A stretch of DNA of 64,000 nt, from the NCBI RefSeq assembly GCF_000731675.1, contig NZ_JMIT01000004.1:1-64000 (forward strand), given 5' to 3'. Under the pieces are notes generated by a model. The model ran no database searches. It was not told the origin of the DNA and saw nothing but the letters and a program-made list of their open reading frames with translations. The position numbers and the translations under genes are program-made. Of the stretch, positions 32,723 to 41,551 are shown piece by piece (the stretch's first letter is position 1; each line of letters starts with the position of its first letter). This stretch comes from Pseudomonas capeferrum (lineage in GTDB: Bacteria > Pseudomonadota > Gammaproteobacteria > Pseudomonadales > Pseudomonadaceae).

Positions 32723-34960
32723 TCAGGGGAGCGGCTTGGCCAGTTGCGTGCGCAACTGACCAATGGCCTGCTGGTTGCTTTTGCGTACGGCCTCGACGAA
32801 CCCCGGATACGGCACATCGGTGATCGCCACCAGCCCCAGGTGGCCGTTTTCGCCATCGAGCAACCGCCCACTGGCCGGTTGGTCCAGGTATTGGAACCAG
32901 TGCGCGCCGACGATCATCGGCTGCGCCAACGCGGCCTTGAGGAAGTTGCCATAGGCCGGCCCTCGGTCCTCTTCACGCGCCACCTCCAGCGGCCCCGGCC
33001 AGAATGGCCCGCGGTCGCGGGAACCGAACTGGAACTCGGACACCAGCACCGGCTTGTCCAGCTCGGCCAGGCGAGCGAAGTCGTAACCGTCCTCGGGTTT
33101 GAGGGTATAGAAGTTGAAGCTCAGCACATCGCAGAACTCGGCGCAGGCCTTGACCGCCTCCGGTGTACTGAGCGCAAAACGGCCGCCAAGCAACAGGTGG
33201 TTGGGCGCATGCCACTTCAGCGAGTCGGCGATGGTCTTGAAGTAGGTCTCGGCGAACACCTGCTGGAAGTGCTGGTAGTCCCGCTCGATCTCCGGGTGCT
33301 CGGGGTTGGGCAAAGGCGCCTCGAACCCTGGGTCTTCCATCAGCTCCCAGGCGGACAGTTCGATCCCCCAGGCCTTGGACAGCCCCTCCTGGTTGCGGTA
33401 CTTGTCACGCAGCTGCTTGAGGAAGGCGCGCTTGGCGGGCACATCGGTGGTCAGGCGCAAGGTGCCATAGGCCAGCCCGTAGCGCGCCTTGGGGTCATTG
33501 CCCGGTGCGGCCCAGGCCAGTTCGTTGTCGGCGAAGTAGCCGATCAGCCAGGGGTCATCGCGGTGGTCCCGGGCAGCGATGGCGACGGCACGTTCTGTAG
33601 CCATGGCAAAGCGAGGGTCGAAGGGGTCGGGCATGCTGCCCCACCAGTCCATGCCGGTGCTGATGCTGGCATAGTCACCAACGATTGACAGCGGCAAGGT
33701 ATAGGGCATGCGCTTGGCCTGGCCCAGGCCAGGGTCGCTCCAGTTACCCAGGGTATTGAAACCCCAGGCTTGCAGGCGGTCGAGCGCGTGCGCCTGCCAG
33801 CGCGTGGCATCCAGCACCTGCGGTGGGCAATCGGCTGCCGGCTGGCCCTCGACGCTGGGAAGGCAAGGCTTGCCATAGGTGCGCTGGATATTGGCGGCAT
33901 AAAAGTCGAACCAGCGCCCCTGCTTGAAGTTACGCCCTTGCGAAGAGGCATTGCCGTCGTCGTTGTTACCCTTGCCATAGAACGCCGCCAGCGGATCGCC
34001 CTCGGCCGGCAGCGCCTTGAACATGCCGTCCCGGCCTTCGACGTAGGTGCGCCCGCCATCAGCGGCCACGGCATTGACGCCCAGCGAGTAGAACGGGTTG
34101 CCCTCTGGCGTGACCAGGTACCAGCGGCCATCACGCTTCTCGGTACGGAAAAAACCCTTGGCCTCGAACGCCGGCCCGCCCAGCAACCCGCCATAGCTGT
34201 CCAGTTGCTGCTTGCCGTGCTCTGCCAACCAGCCCTTGAGTTGCTGCTGCTCACGGCCTTCGGCAGCCCTGAGCTGTTCGTCGCTGGCAATCTTCTCTGG
34301 CCATTGGCCGCGTGTGGACTGGCCGTAAGCGTCGATCAATTCATGGTAGGCGGCCTGGTAGGCCTGGTCGTCATCCTGAATACCCACTTTCTCGATCAGC
34401 AGGTTCTGCGCCACCTTGGGGTTGGGGATCGTCAGGCTGACAGACGCCACTTGTTTGAGGTCGACCGCACCCGCGCTGCTGGTCAGCAGCAGGCGTTGGC
34501 CTGCGTACGCCCATGGCATCGGCGGCCCGGCGCGCATGCCCTGGCTCAACGGCGAGCTGGCCTTGAGCGGTACCATCACCGTCTGGGCGGGGCCTGCGGG
34601 CAGGTCGATGCGGCTGGTCAGGGTGCGGCCATCACTGCCCAACACGGTAACGTCCACGGTCAGCGCCCAGTCCATTGCGCTTTGCAGGCGCAAGGTCAGG
34701 AACTGCCCGGCTGACCAGTCCCACACACCGCTCTGCGGGCTCAGGCGCAAGGTCGGGCGCTCGGCCGGGTTGAACACCACGCGCCGCAACACCTCACCCC
34801 CGGCCGTCTGCTCTGCGTTGTACTGCGGCATGCCGGCATCCTCGGTCACCACATTGACCACCGAGGCCGGGCGCACGAAGCTGAACAGCGTCTGCTGCCC
34901 GGCCAATAATGGCGAGCTGAACAACAGGGCGAATACGACAGGCAGGGTACGGCGGACCAT
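32723..34960 (-). CDS. Secreted agarase-like glycoside hydrolase
   Basis: A 745-residue exported protein with signal peptide MVRRTLPVVFALLFSSPLLAG. An N-terminal beta-sandwich of about 200 residues resembles carbohydrate-binding modules. A (beta/alpha)8 barrel follows, with the acid/base candidate in GYFADNELAWA and the nucleophile candidate in KPVLVSEFQFGSRDRG. This is a GH-A-clan layout and similar proteins are annotated as beta-agarases. Agar as the natural substrate is doubtful for this organism; an exopolysaccharide is equally possible. It is upstream of the serine hydrolase on the same strand. Confidence 0.75.
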   Translation of the reverse strand: MVRRTLPVVFALLFSSPLLAGQQTLFSFVRPASVVNVVTEDAGMPQYNAEQTAGGEVLRRVVFNPAERPTLRLSPQSGVWDWSAGQFLTLRLQSAMDWALTVDVTVLGSDGRTLTSRIDLPAGPAQTVMVPLKASSPLSQGMRAGPPMPWAYAGQRLLLTSSAGAVDLKQVASVSLTIPNPKVAQNLLIEKVGIQDDDQAYQAAYHELIDAYGQSTRGQWPEKIASDEQLRAAEGREQQQLKGWLAEHGKQQLDSYGGLLGGPAFEAKGFFRTEKRDGRWYLVTPEGNPFYSLGVNAVAADGGRTYVEGRDGMFKALPAEGDPLAAFYGKGNNDDGNASSQGRNFKQGRWFDFYAANIQRTYGKPCLPSVEGQPAADCPPQVLDATRWQAHALDRLQAWGFNTLGNWSDPGLGQAKRMPYTLPLSIVGDYASISTGMDWWGSMPDPFDPRFAMATERAVAIAARDHRDDPWLIGYFADNELAWAAPGNDPKARYGLAYGTLRLTTDVPAKRAFLKQLRDKYRNQEGLSKAWGIELSAWELMEDPGFEAPLPNPEHPEIERDYQHFQQVFAETYFKTIADSLKWHAPNHLLLGGRFALSTPEAVKACAEFCDVLSFNFYTLKPEDGYDFARLAELDKPVLVSEFQFGSRDRGPFWPGPLEVAREEDRGPAYGNFLKAALAQPMIVGAHWFQYLDQPASGRLLDGENGHLGLVAITDVPYPGFVEAVRKSNQQAIGQLRTQLAKPLP

Positions 34961-35041
34961 AAGGCTGGGGCTCTCCTTCAGGGCCCTCATGAGCCCAAGA
35001 CTGAGTGATGGACAACAAGCCGGTGCAGAGTGCTCCGGCGG

Positions 35042-37186
35042 TCAGGAAATCTCCCGCCGGAACGGCGGTAGCGCATTGAGAATAGCCTTGCCGTAGCGCT
35101 GGGTGACCAGACGTCGATCGAGCAAGGTGATGACACCGCGATCCTGCTCGGTACGCAGCAGCCGGCCGCAGGCCTGAATCAGGCGCAAAGAGGCGTCGGG
35201 CACGGCAATTTCCATGAACGGGTTGCCACCACGGGCCTCGATCCACTCCGCCAGGGCCGCTTCGACCGGGTCGTCAGGCACCGCGAAGGGAATCTTGGCG
35301 ATCACCACGTGCTCGCAATAAGCGCCGGGAAGGTCGACCCCCTCGGCAAAGCTGGCCAGGCCGAACAACACGCTGTGCTGGCCATCATCGACCCGCGCCT
35401 TGTGCTTGTTCAGGGTTTCCTGCTTGGAGAGGTTGCCCTGGATCAGCACCAGCTTGCGCCAGTCGCGGTCCAGGCCGTCGAACACATCCTGCATCTGCTT
35501 GCGCGACGAGAACAGCACCAGCGCGCCACGGGCATCATCGAGCATGTTGGGCAGTTCACGGATGATCGCCGCGGTGTGCGCCGTCGCATCACGCGGATCG
35601 GCGCCCAGGTCGGGCACCCGCAGCACGCCGGCATCGCCATGCACGAATGGGCTGGGCACCACGCAGGTAACAGCATCGCGAGGCAGGCCAGAGCGCATGC
35701 GGTAACGGTCGAACTTGCCCAGTGCGGTGAGCGTGGCGGAGGTTACCAGCGCACCGTGGGCGACGCTCCACAGGCTGCGACGGAGCATTTCGGCCGCCAG
35801 AATGGGGCTGGCGTTGACTTCGATGTCGAACAGCGCACCGCTCTCGGCCAGGGTCAGCCAGCGCGCCATGGGCGGGCTGTCCTCGGGGTCTTCGGCGGTG
35901 AATGCCGTCCACAGTTCCCAGTTGCCCTGGGCACGGGTCACCAGGCTGCCAAACAGCGGGTACCATTCCTCGGCCTGATGGCTGGCGATACCGATATTGA
36001 CTTCACCATCCATGCCTTCCTTCAACAAGTCGGCCAGGCGGGTGAACAGATCGTTGAGGCGGGCAAAGCCCTTCTTCAACTCGATGCCCACCTCGCGGAT
36101 CTGCTCCGGCACCACACCGCCTTCGAAGCGATAGCGCGGGCGCTCACGGCCCTCGGTGTCTTCACTGGGGCGGAAGTCCGCGACTTGCTCGCACAGGGTG
36201 AACATGAACTGCTGCTGGGTACGGATCTCGCGGGCCAGCTCCGGCACCTGTTCGATCAGTTTGCCCAGGTCCCCCGGCAGCGGGTGCTGGGCCAGCAGCT
36301 TGGTCAGGTTCTTGGCGGTCTGCTCCAGCCAGTCGGCGGTGGAGCGCAGGCGCGAGTAATGGGCGAAATGGCCGATGGCCTTGTCCGGCAGGTGGTGGCC
36401 TTCGTCGAACACGTACAGGGTGTCGCGGGGGTCGGGCAGCACCGCGCCGCCACCCAGGGCCAGGTCAGCCAGGACCATGTCATGGTTGGTCACGATCACG
36501 TCGACCTTGCCCATGCCTTCGCGCGCCTTGTAGAACACGCACTGCTGGAAGTTCGGGCAGTGGCGGCCCGTGCACTGGCTATGGTCGGTGGTCAGGCGTG
36601 ACCAGTCCTGGTCTTCCAGGGCTTCGGACCAGCTGTCACGGTCGCCATCCCAGCGGTTGCCCGCCAGCTTCTCGATCATGCTGTTGAACAGCTTCTGGCT
36701 GCGCTCGTCGACCTCGATGTGAAAGCCTTCTTCCTCGAACAACTGGGCGGTGGCCGACTGCGCGTGGCCTTCCTGCAGCAGCACGTCGAGCTTGGACAGG
36801 CACAGGTAACGGCCGCGCCCCTTGGCCAAAGCGAAGCTGAAGTTCAGCCCGCTGTTGCGCATCAGGTCGGGCAGGTCCTTGAAGACGATCTGCTCCTGCA
36901 GGGCGACAGTGGCGGTGGCGATGACCAGGCGTTTGCCGGCCGCCTTGGCAGCCGGGATCGCGGCCAGCGCATAGGCGACCGTCTTGCCGGTACCGGTGCC
37001 GGCCTCCACCGCGACCACGGCAGGCTCGCCGGCGCGGCGGCCTTCATCGTCGCAGGCGATGTCGCCGAGTACCTTGGCCACTTCGGCGATCATCAGGCGC
37101 TGGCCGTAACGCGGCTTGAGGCTCTTGGCTTCGAGAAAACGCGAGTAGGCGCCTTGGATAGTGGCTTTGAGTTCGTTGCTGATCAT
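35042..37186 (-). CDS. dinG: ATP-dependent DNA helicase DinG
   Basis: A 714-residue XPD-like 5'-3' helicase that resolves D-loops, R-loops and RNA-DNA hybrids. Walker A is EAGTGTGKT near residue 61-69. Four cysteines of the iron-sulfur domain are present (RYLCLSK, then CTGRHC and QQC). The Walker B box is DEGH, and helicase motif VI appears as QACGRLLRTEQDRG. Length is typical. A LexA-like box lies 22 bases before the start, which fits the name damage-inducible G. Confidence 0.95.
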   Translation of the reverse strand: MISNELKATIQGAYSRFLEAKSLKPRYGQRLMIAEVAKVLGDIACDDEGRRAGEPAVVAVEAGTGTGKTVAYALAAIPAAKAAGKRLVIATATVALQEQIVFKDLPDLMRNSGLNFSFALAKGRGRYLCLSKLDVLLQEGHAQSATAQLFEEEGFHIEVDERSQKLFNSMIEKLAGNRWDGDRDSWSEALEDQDWSRLTTDHSQCTGRHCPNFQQCVFYKAREGMGKVDVIVTNHDMVLADLALGGGAVLPDPRDTLYVFDEGHHLPDKAIGHFAHYSRLRSTADWLEQTAKNLTKLLAQHPLPGDLGKLIEQVPELAREIRTQQQFMFTLCEQVADFRPSEDTEGRERPRYRFEGGVVPEQIREVGIELKKGFARLNDLFTRLADLLKEGMDGEVNIGIASHQAEEWYPLFGSLVTRAQGNWELWTAFTAEDPEDSPPMARWLTLAESGALFDIEVNASPILAAEMLRRSLWSVAHGALVTSATLTALGKFDRYRMRSGLPRDAVTCVVPSPFVHGDAGVLRVPDLGADPRDATAHTAAIIRELPNMLDDARGALVLFSSRKQMQDVFDGLDRDWRKLVLIQGNLSKQETLNKHKARVDDGQHSVLFGLASFAEGVDLPGAYCEHVVIAKIPFAVPDDPVEAALAEWIEARGGNPFMEIAVPDASLRLIQACGRLLRTEQDRGVITLLDRRLVTQRYGKAILNALPPFRREIS

Positions 37187-37207
37187 GGTCTGCAGGCGCC
37201 CGAAGGG

Positions 37208-37223
37208 CTGGATATATTTTCAG
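37208..37223. promoter_or_regulatory. LexA-like SOS box of dinG
   Basis: CTG-GATATATTTT-CAG fits the LexA consensus CTG-TATATATATA-CAG at 13 of 16 positions, with both invariant CTG/CAG halves. It ends 22 bases before the dinG ATG, a normal repressor position. Confidence 0.65.
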
Positions 37224-37284
37224 TGTTTCGCATGGGGCGGCTATCATACCCCGCTATTGCCCTTTATGCCGCATGGAGATCCGG

Positions 37285-37749
37285 ATGCTTGCCTTTGCCC
37301 TGCCCTACACACTGCATGTCCTGGCCGCCTTGGTCTGGGTCGGCGGCATGTTCTTCGCCTGGCTGGTGCTGCGCCCGGCAACGGTTGCAGCCCTCGACGG
37401 GCCTGCTCGCCTGCGGTTGTGGGTGGAAGTTTTCCGACGCTTCTTCGGCTGGGTCTGGGTGGCAGTGGCGATCTTGGCGATAAGTGGTATCGGCATGTTG
37501 CACATGCGCTTCACGGGCCTGGAGACCGCGCCCAAGTACGTGCAGGTGATGATCGGTGGGGGTATCGCCATGTTCGCCCTGTTCATGCGCATCCAGGCGT
37601 TACTGTTGCCGGAGTTGAAAACGGCCGTGCAAGCAGAGGACTGGCCAGCGGGGGCTGCGGTGCTGGGAAGGATTCGACGCATGGTCGGGATCAACCTGCT
37701 GCTGGGCATCGCCGTGGTGGCAGTGGCCAGTTCGCGATTGATGCTGTAG
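37285..37749 (+). CDS. CopD-domain membrane protein
   Basis: A 154-residue inner-membrane protein with four helices matching the CopD/PcoD domain. The first helix carries the conserved histidine and tryptophan (YTLHVLAALVWVGGMFFAW), and later helices include GIGMLHMRFTG with another histidine. CopD proteins are linked with copper uptake or heme-like quinone chemistry; short stand-alone forms such as this are uncharacterised. GGAG precedes the ATG at 37285. It is divergent from dinG across about 100 bases. Confidence 0.8.
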   Translation: MLAFALPYTLHVLAALVWVGGMFFAWLVLRPATVAALDGPARLRLWVEVFRRFFGWVWVAVAILAISGIGMLHMRFTGLETAPKYVQVMIGGGIAMFALFMRIQALLLPELKTAVQAEDWPAGAAVLGRIRRMVGINLLLGIAVVAVASSRLML

Positions 37750-37785
37750 GCGACGCGCCCCCTTGGGCCACGCCGCCCTTTAACG

Positions 37786-38544
37786 TCAAAGGCGTTGCAG
37801 GATCAACTCACCTGAAGCGCCGGCCAGGCCTGGCTGGCCCGGTTGCCCTGGCCGGCCGCTGGCGCCGGCATTGGTGCGATACACCAGGCACCCTTTGCTC
37901 GCCCCGCCCTTGCCGGCCTTGCCAGCGGCACCGGCCTGGCCTGGCGCACCGCCATCCAGGCGCGCCACGATGCGCTCCTGGGCAAAACCTTGCGGCAGAC
38001 TCAGGCGAATTCGCCCACCCGCCGCGCCATCGTGCCCATTGCCCCCGTCATCGCCATTGGCGCCGCGGCTGGCCTGGCCCCAGGTACAGCCTCCAGGCTG
38101 GCCGTTGGCGCCGTCGAGCCCGGCATAACCGGGCGCACCCGCGCCACCTCGTGCGTCGATCGACAACAGCCCGGCATCGACCTCCTCCAGCTTCAGGTCC
38201 AGGCTTCGACCGGAACGGGCCGCACGCTGGTAGGTGCCCGACGCACCCGGGGCACTGATCTCGCTACCCTCGCCCATTTGGGCGTTGCGCACCTCGATGC
38301 GCAACGGGTGGTCAGAAGGGGCAATGGCGATACGCGCATCACGCCCCAATTGCAGATGATCGATGGTCAACTCGGTCAGCGTGGCAGGCAGCAGCAACGT
38401 CGCCGAATCGGCCACGCGCAAATGCTCCAAGTGCACGCTGGCCGACTTGTCGGGCAGGCGCAGCATGGAATTGGACGCCACTTCAAGGGTTTCGGCCTGG
38501 GCCAGGGGAGCAGCCAACATGGCCAGCAACATCAGATTACGCAT
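37786..38544 (-). CDS. Secreted collagen-like glycine-rich protein
   Basis: A 252-residue exported protein with signal peptide MRNLMLLAMLAAPLAQA. Residues about 20-130 form a beta-rich domain with repeated short strands. From about 145 onward come several Gly-X-Y runs, for example GAGAPGYAGLDGANGQPGG, GANGDDGGNGHDGAAGG and GRPGQPGQPGLAG, broken by a beta segment. Two cysteines (GGCTWG and KGCLVY) may crosslink. The runs are too short for a long triple helix. It overlaps the upstream DUF1145 gene by eight bases, so the two are co-translated. Function is unknown. Confidence 0.75.
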   Translation of the reverse strand: MRNLMLLAMLAAPLAQAETLEVASNSMLRLPDKSASVHLEHLRVADSATLLLPATLTELTIDHLQLGRDARIAIAPSDHPLRIEVRNAQMGEGSEISAPGASGTYQRAARSGRSLDLKLEEVDAGLLSIDARGGAGAPGYAGLDGANGQPGGCTWGQASRGANGDDGGNGHDGAAGGRIRLSLPQGFAQERIVARLDGGAPGQAGAAGKAGKGGASKGCLVYRTNAGASGRPGQPGQPGLAGASGELILQRL

Positions 38545-38812
38545 TGCGCGGCGCCTCCTGCGCACGAGGAATGGACATGACATGGAAAATACCCGTCAGC
38601 AGGATCTGCAGACGGTCGAACCACCGGTGGCTACGGCCACGCAGGCTGGCGTTGAAGAACAGCACCTCGAGCACATGCAGGCTCAGCAGGACAATGCCTG
38701 CCGTATTGATCAGAAGATTGAATGGCAGTGGTTGTGGCAGCAGCAGATTGAACAGCACCACACCCCAGAAGACAACCGTCAGGACCTTGCCCAGGCCCAG
38801 GATGAATTTCAT
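38537..38812 (-). CDS. DUF1145 inner-membrane protein
   Basis: A 91-residue protein with two to three helices, starting MKFILGLGKVLTVVFWGVVL. It matches the DUF1145 family (YhhL-like) of small inner-membrane proteins of unknown function; the HVLEVLFF segment is a family mark. A GGGGCGGGG stretch precedes the ATG at 38812. It forms a two-gene operon with the collagen-like gene. Confidence 0.78.
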   Translation of the reverse strand: MKFILGLGKVLTVVFWGVVLFNLLLPQPLPFNLLINTAGIVLLSLHVLEVLFFNASLRGRSHRWFDRLQILLTGIFHVMSIPRAQEAPRNA

Positions 38813-38969
38813 GCCCCGCCCCCTGCATTTATTGTTCTGTCTAAACGGCCCGTTCGAGCGGGCCGTGCGGCCAACAGTACCTGCACTGGCTGCCTGTGTC
38901 ATTGGCCACACCCGGCTTGCCGGTTTGAAAGCGCGCCCGCGCCACTGCCCAAGGCGCGGGCGCGGGCCG

Positions 38970-39662
38970 TCAGCGCTGGATCTTGATCTCCGTGCGACGG
39001 TTCATGGCGCGCCCATCGGCGGTGGCATTGTCTGCCACAGGTTGGGTTTCACCCGCACCGACCACCGAGACGAAGCTGCTGCGGGGTACGCCGCTTTCGA
39101 CCAGGTAATCGGTCACCGAATGAGCACGGCGCTCGGACAGTTTTTGGTTGTAGCTGTCTGACCCGACACTGTCGGTATGGCCACTGACACTCAGCCGCGC
39201 ACTGGGTGCTTCCTGCTTGAGGCGGGTGGAGATGGTATTGAGGCGCTCTTTATCGGCTGCAGTCAGGCGTGCAGAGTCGAACTCGAAGTGCACGTCGCGG
39301 ATGACGATGACTTCTTCCTTCTGCACCACCACTTCCTCGACCACCGCGACCGGCTCCGGTGGGCAGCCATTGGCATCGACCTGCACGCCGCGCGGGGTGC
39401 CTGGGCATTTGTCTCGGCTGTCCGGCACGCCGTCACCATCCTCGTCGCCATCGCCATGGGCCCAGCAATAGCCCGCCGCCAGGCCACCGCCCAGCAACGC
39501 GCCCCAGCCAGCCCAGCTGGAACTCTCGATGGCGCCCAAGGCGGCGCCGCCTACACCCCCGACGGCAGCACACTTCGGCCAGTCGGTCTTTTGCAAACCT
39601 GCACAACCAGTCAACACACTGGTGAGCAGTACCAGGGGTATCGCTGTGCGTACTATGCTCAT
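38970..39662 (-). CDS. OmpA-family lipoprotein with calcium-binding thrombospondin-like repeat
   Basis: A 230-residue lipoprotein (lipobox VLTGC). A glycine-rich membrane-interacting stretch (GGVGGAALGAIESSS..) leads to one thrombospondin type-3 calcium repeat (GDEDGDGVPDSRDKCPGTPRG). A C-terminal OmpA peptidoglycan-binding domain follows, with the conserved SGHTDSVGSDSYNQKLSERRA and NRRTEIKI ends. It is expected to tether the outer membrane to peptidoglycan. The start at 39662 gives the lipobox; the longer open frame upstream is not credible. Confidence 0.87.
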   Translation of the reverse strand: MSIVRTAIPLVLLTSVLTGCAGLQKTDWPKCAAVGGVGGAALGAIESSSWAGWGALLGGGLAAGYCWAHGDGDEDGDGVPDSRDKCPGTPRGVQVDANGCPPEPVAVVEEVVVQKEEVIVIRDVHFEFDSARLTAADKERLNTISTRLKQEAPSARLSVSGHTDSVGSDSYNQKLSERRAHSVTDYLVESGVPRSSFVSVVGAGETQPVADNATADGRAMNRRTEIKIQR

Positions 39663-39822
39663 TTTCGTCGCATCTCCTAGGGGGAATCGGCATAAGGCCG
39701 ATCTCTGGCAGTAAAGACCGCACATTCCATCCCTGCCAGCAATAAGCCACGACGCAGTCACATGACGCTTTGCCCACGCGCTGCGGCCCGCTAGTCTTGG
39801 ACGACTTGAACGAGGATTGGCA

Positions 39823-40317
39823 ATGACCGACGGTTTTTCCCAGCGCACCCCCCAGCAGGCCCTGGCAGCCCTGCTCGATCGTTTCACCCCCCAACGCCTG
39901 TTGCTGGTAGGCACACGCTTCCCCGCGCTGGACGCCTTTGCCCAGGCTCACCCGCAGGTGGTGATCGCAACGACCGCGCCTGGGCCGCTGCCGGTTGACC
40001 TGGCAAACCAACGCTTCGACTTGGCGGTACTGGTGGACTGCCTGGAACACCTGCCCAAACGCACGGGCCTGGAACTGCTCGGTGGCATTCGCAACCTCAA
40101 TGCCAGCCGGGTTGCCGTGCTGGCCGACCTCTCGGCTTGCGGCTGGCAAGACACCGATTTCTTCGCCCTGGCCTTGTCGGCCAGCGAAAAATTCCGTCGT
40201 GAAGGGCAGGTACTGAGCCTGTTCACCTATGATCTACATGACTACAAGCAAGTCCCGGACTGGCTCAATGCGCGGTTCTGGGCCAACCCTGAAAATTTTG
40301 GAAAGTACTGGTGGTGA
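39823..40317 (+). CDS. DUF6231 family protein, methyltransferase-like fold
   Basis: A 164-residue soluble protein starting MTDGFSQRTPQQALAALLDR. The middle (RFDLAVLVDCLEHLPKRTGLELLGGIRN) looks like the second half of a Rossmann methyltransferase, but the glycine-rich SAM motif is degenerate (LLLVGTRFPALDAF), so activity is doubtful. I believe it belongs to the Pseudomonas DUF6231 family. GAGG seven bases before 39823 decides the start. Its stop abuts the next gene, indicating an operon with the SEC-C genes. Confidence 0.68.
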   Translation: MTDGFSQRTPQQALAALLDRFTPQRLLLVGTRFPALDAFAQAHPQVVIATTAPGPLPVDLANQRFDLAVLVDCLEHLPKRTGLELLGGIRNLNASRVAVLADLSACGWQDTDFFALALSASEKFRREGQVLSLFTYDLHDYKQVPDWLNARFWANPENFGKYWW

Positions 40318-40319
40318 TG

Positions 40320-40796
40320 ATGAGTGTCTCGGTCTGCCCTTGTGGCAGTGGCAACCTGCTGGACGCCTGCTGCGGGCACTACCATGCCGGAACCCCGGCC
40401 CCCGATGCCCAGACGCTGATGCGCTCGCGCTACAGCGCTTACGTGCTGGGCCTGATCGATTACCTGGTGCACACCACCCTGCCGGCCCAGCAGGCGGAAC
40501 TGGACCGTGCCGCGATGGCCAGCTGGAGCGCACAGAGCACCTGGCTGGGGCTGGAAGTGGAAAACGCCGAGGTGCTGGGTGGCCAGCCTGAGCACGGCTT
40601 TGTCACCTTCACCGCTCGCTGGCACGATCAGGAGGGCGATCACCAACACCGCGAGCGTTCGGCGTTCGTCCAGCATGATGGGCGCTGGTACTTCATCGAC
40701 CCCACGGTCGGGCTCAAGGCCGGGCGCAACGACCCTTGCCCCTGCGCCAGCGGTCAGAAATTCAAGAAATGCTGCGCAAGCTACGTGGCCAGCTGA
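40320..40796 (+). CDS. YchJ-like UPF0225 protein with two SEC-C motifs
   Basis: A 158-residue protein with SEC-C zinc-binding motifs at both ends: CPCGSGNLLDACC at residues 5-17 and NDPCPCASGQKFKKCC near the C-terminus. Between them lies an NTF2-like domain (SRYSAYVLGLIDYLVHTT .. FVQHDGRWYFIDP). The UPF0225/YchJ family is of unknown function. ATG codons at 40317 and 40320 are both possible; the first overlaps the previous stop by one base. Confidence 0.83.
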   Translation: MSVSVCPCGSGNLLDACCGHYHAGTPAPDAQTLMRSRYSAYVLGLIDYLVHTTLPAQQAELDRAAMASWSAQSTWLGLEVENAEVLGGQPEHGFVTFTARWHDQEGDHQHRERSAFVQHDGRWYFIDPTVGLKAGRNDPCPCASGQKFKKCCASYVAS

Positions 40797-40798
40797 AC

Positions 40799-41275
40799 AT
40801 GATCGCCCAGGCCCGCGTACTCGTGCTTGGCGCCTTGTTGGCCCTGCTGGCCGGCTGCGCCAGCTGGGGCGGCGACGACTGGCGCGAACCCGAGGTACAT
40901 CTGGTCAAGGTCGAGACGGTCAAGGCCAAGTTGCTGCAGCAGGAATTCGTGCTGCACCTGCGTGTCGACAACCCGAACGACAGCCGGCTGTTCATCCGTA
41001 GCCTGGCGTATTCGATACGGCTCAACGACCTGCTGCTGGTGCAGGATGAGACCAGTGTCTGGCGCAGCGTTGGCGGCCATGCTCGGCGCACGTTCAAGAT
41101 CACCGCGCGGACCAACTTGTGGCAGCACCTCAAGCCACTGGCCAAGCTGCTTAAAAGCGAACAACCGCTGCACTACACCCTGCAGGGGGAACTGGCCACG
41201 GGGCTACTCATCCATCGGGACCTGCACTTGTCGCGCAGTGGTGAGATAATCCCCGGTGATTTCTTACCGGAGTAA
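40799..41275 (+). CDS. LEA14/WHy-type lipoprotein
   Basis: A 158-residue lipoprotein with signal MIAQARVLVLGALLALLAGC. The mature part is a single water-stress/hypersensitive-response (LEA type 2) beta-sandwich (LQQEFVLHLRVDNPNDSRLFIRSLAYSIRLND). Bacterial LEA2 lipoproteins are linked to desiccation tolerance by family, not by direct evidence here. The ATG at 40799 follows the previous stop by two bases; an ATG at 40769 inside that gene is an alternative start. Confidence 0.78.
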   Translation: MIAQARVLVLGALLALLAGCASWGGDDWREPEVHLVKVETVKAKLLQQEFVLHLRVDNPNDSRLFIRSLAYSIRLNDLLLVQDETSVWRSVGGHARRTFKITARTNLWQHLKPLAKLLKSEQPLHYTLQGELATGLLIHRDLHLSRSGEIIPGDFLPE

Positions 41276-41282
41276 CCCTGCA

Positions 41283-41486
41283 ATGACCCAGCAACCCCAT
41301 GTTCATGGCCCTGACTGCAACCACGATCATGATCACCCGCACGATCACGACCATGGCCATGTGCACGGCCCGCACTGCAACCACGGCCATCAGGAGCCGG
41401 TGCGTAACGCCCTGAAGGACGTTGGCCGCAACGATCCTTGCCCCTGCGGCAGCGAGAAGAAATTCAAGAAGTGCCACGGCGCTTGA
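41283..41486 (+). CDS. Histidine-rich SEC-C metal-binding protein
   Basis: A 67-residue protein in two parts. The first 36 residues are mostly His, Asp and Gly (HVHGPDCNHDHDHPHDHDHG..), a likely zinc or nickel store. The last 25 form a SEC-C zinc finger (GRNDPCPCGSEKKFKKCHG) like those on SecA. It begins seven bases after the LEA lipoprotein and probably belongs to the same operon. A chaperone-like or metal-buffer role is inference. Confidence 0.78.
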   Translation: MTQQPHVHGPDCNHDHDHPHDHDHGHVHGPHCNHGHQEPVRNALKDVGRNDPCPCGSEKKFKKCHGA

Positions 41487-41504
41487 TGCGACCGCTGTGC
41501 TGAT

Positions 41505-41551
41505 GATATCGAGCGCCTCGTACATGCCTTGAGCATGAGGGCGCTCGATCT
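41505..41551. repeat. Long hairpin downstream of the SEC-C gene
   Basis: ATCGAGCGCC and GGCGCTCGAT form a ten-base stem. Inner GCATG/CATGC pairing extends it with a small bulge, in the 210-base gap before quiP. No T-run follows directly. Confidence 0.5.

Noticed and set aside
38970..39662. Second flagellar motY-like gene
   Set aside because: The OmpA domain is similar, but the lipobox and thrombospondin-type repeat mark it as a general outer-membrane lipoprotein.
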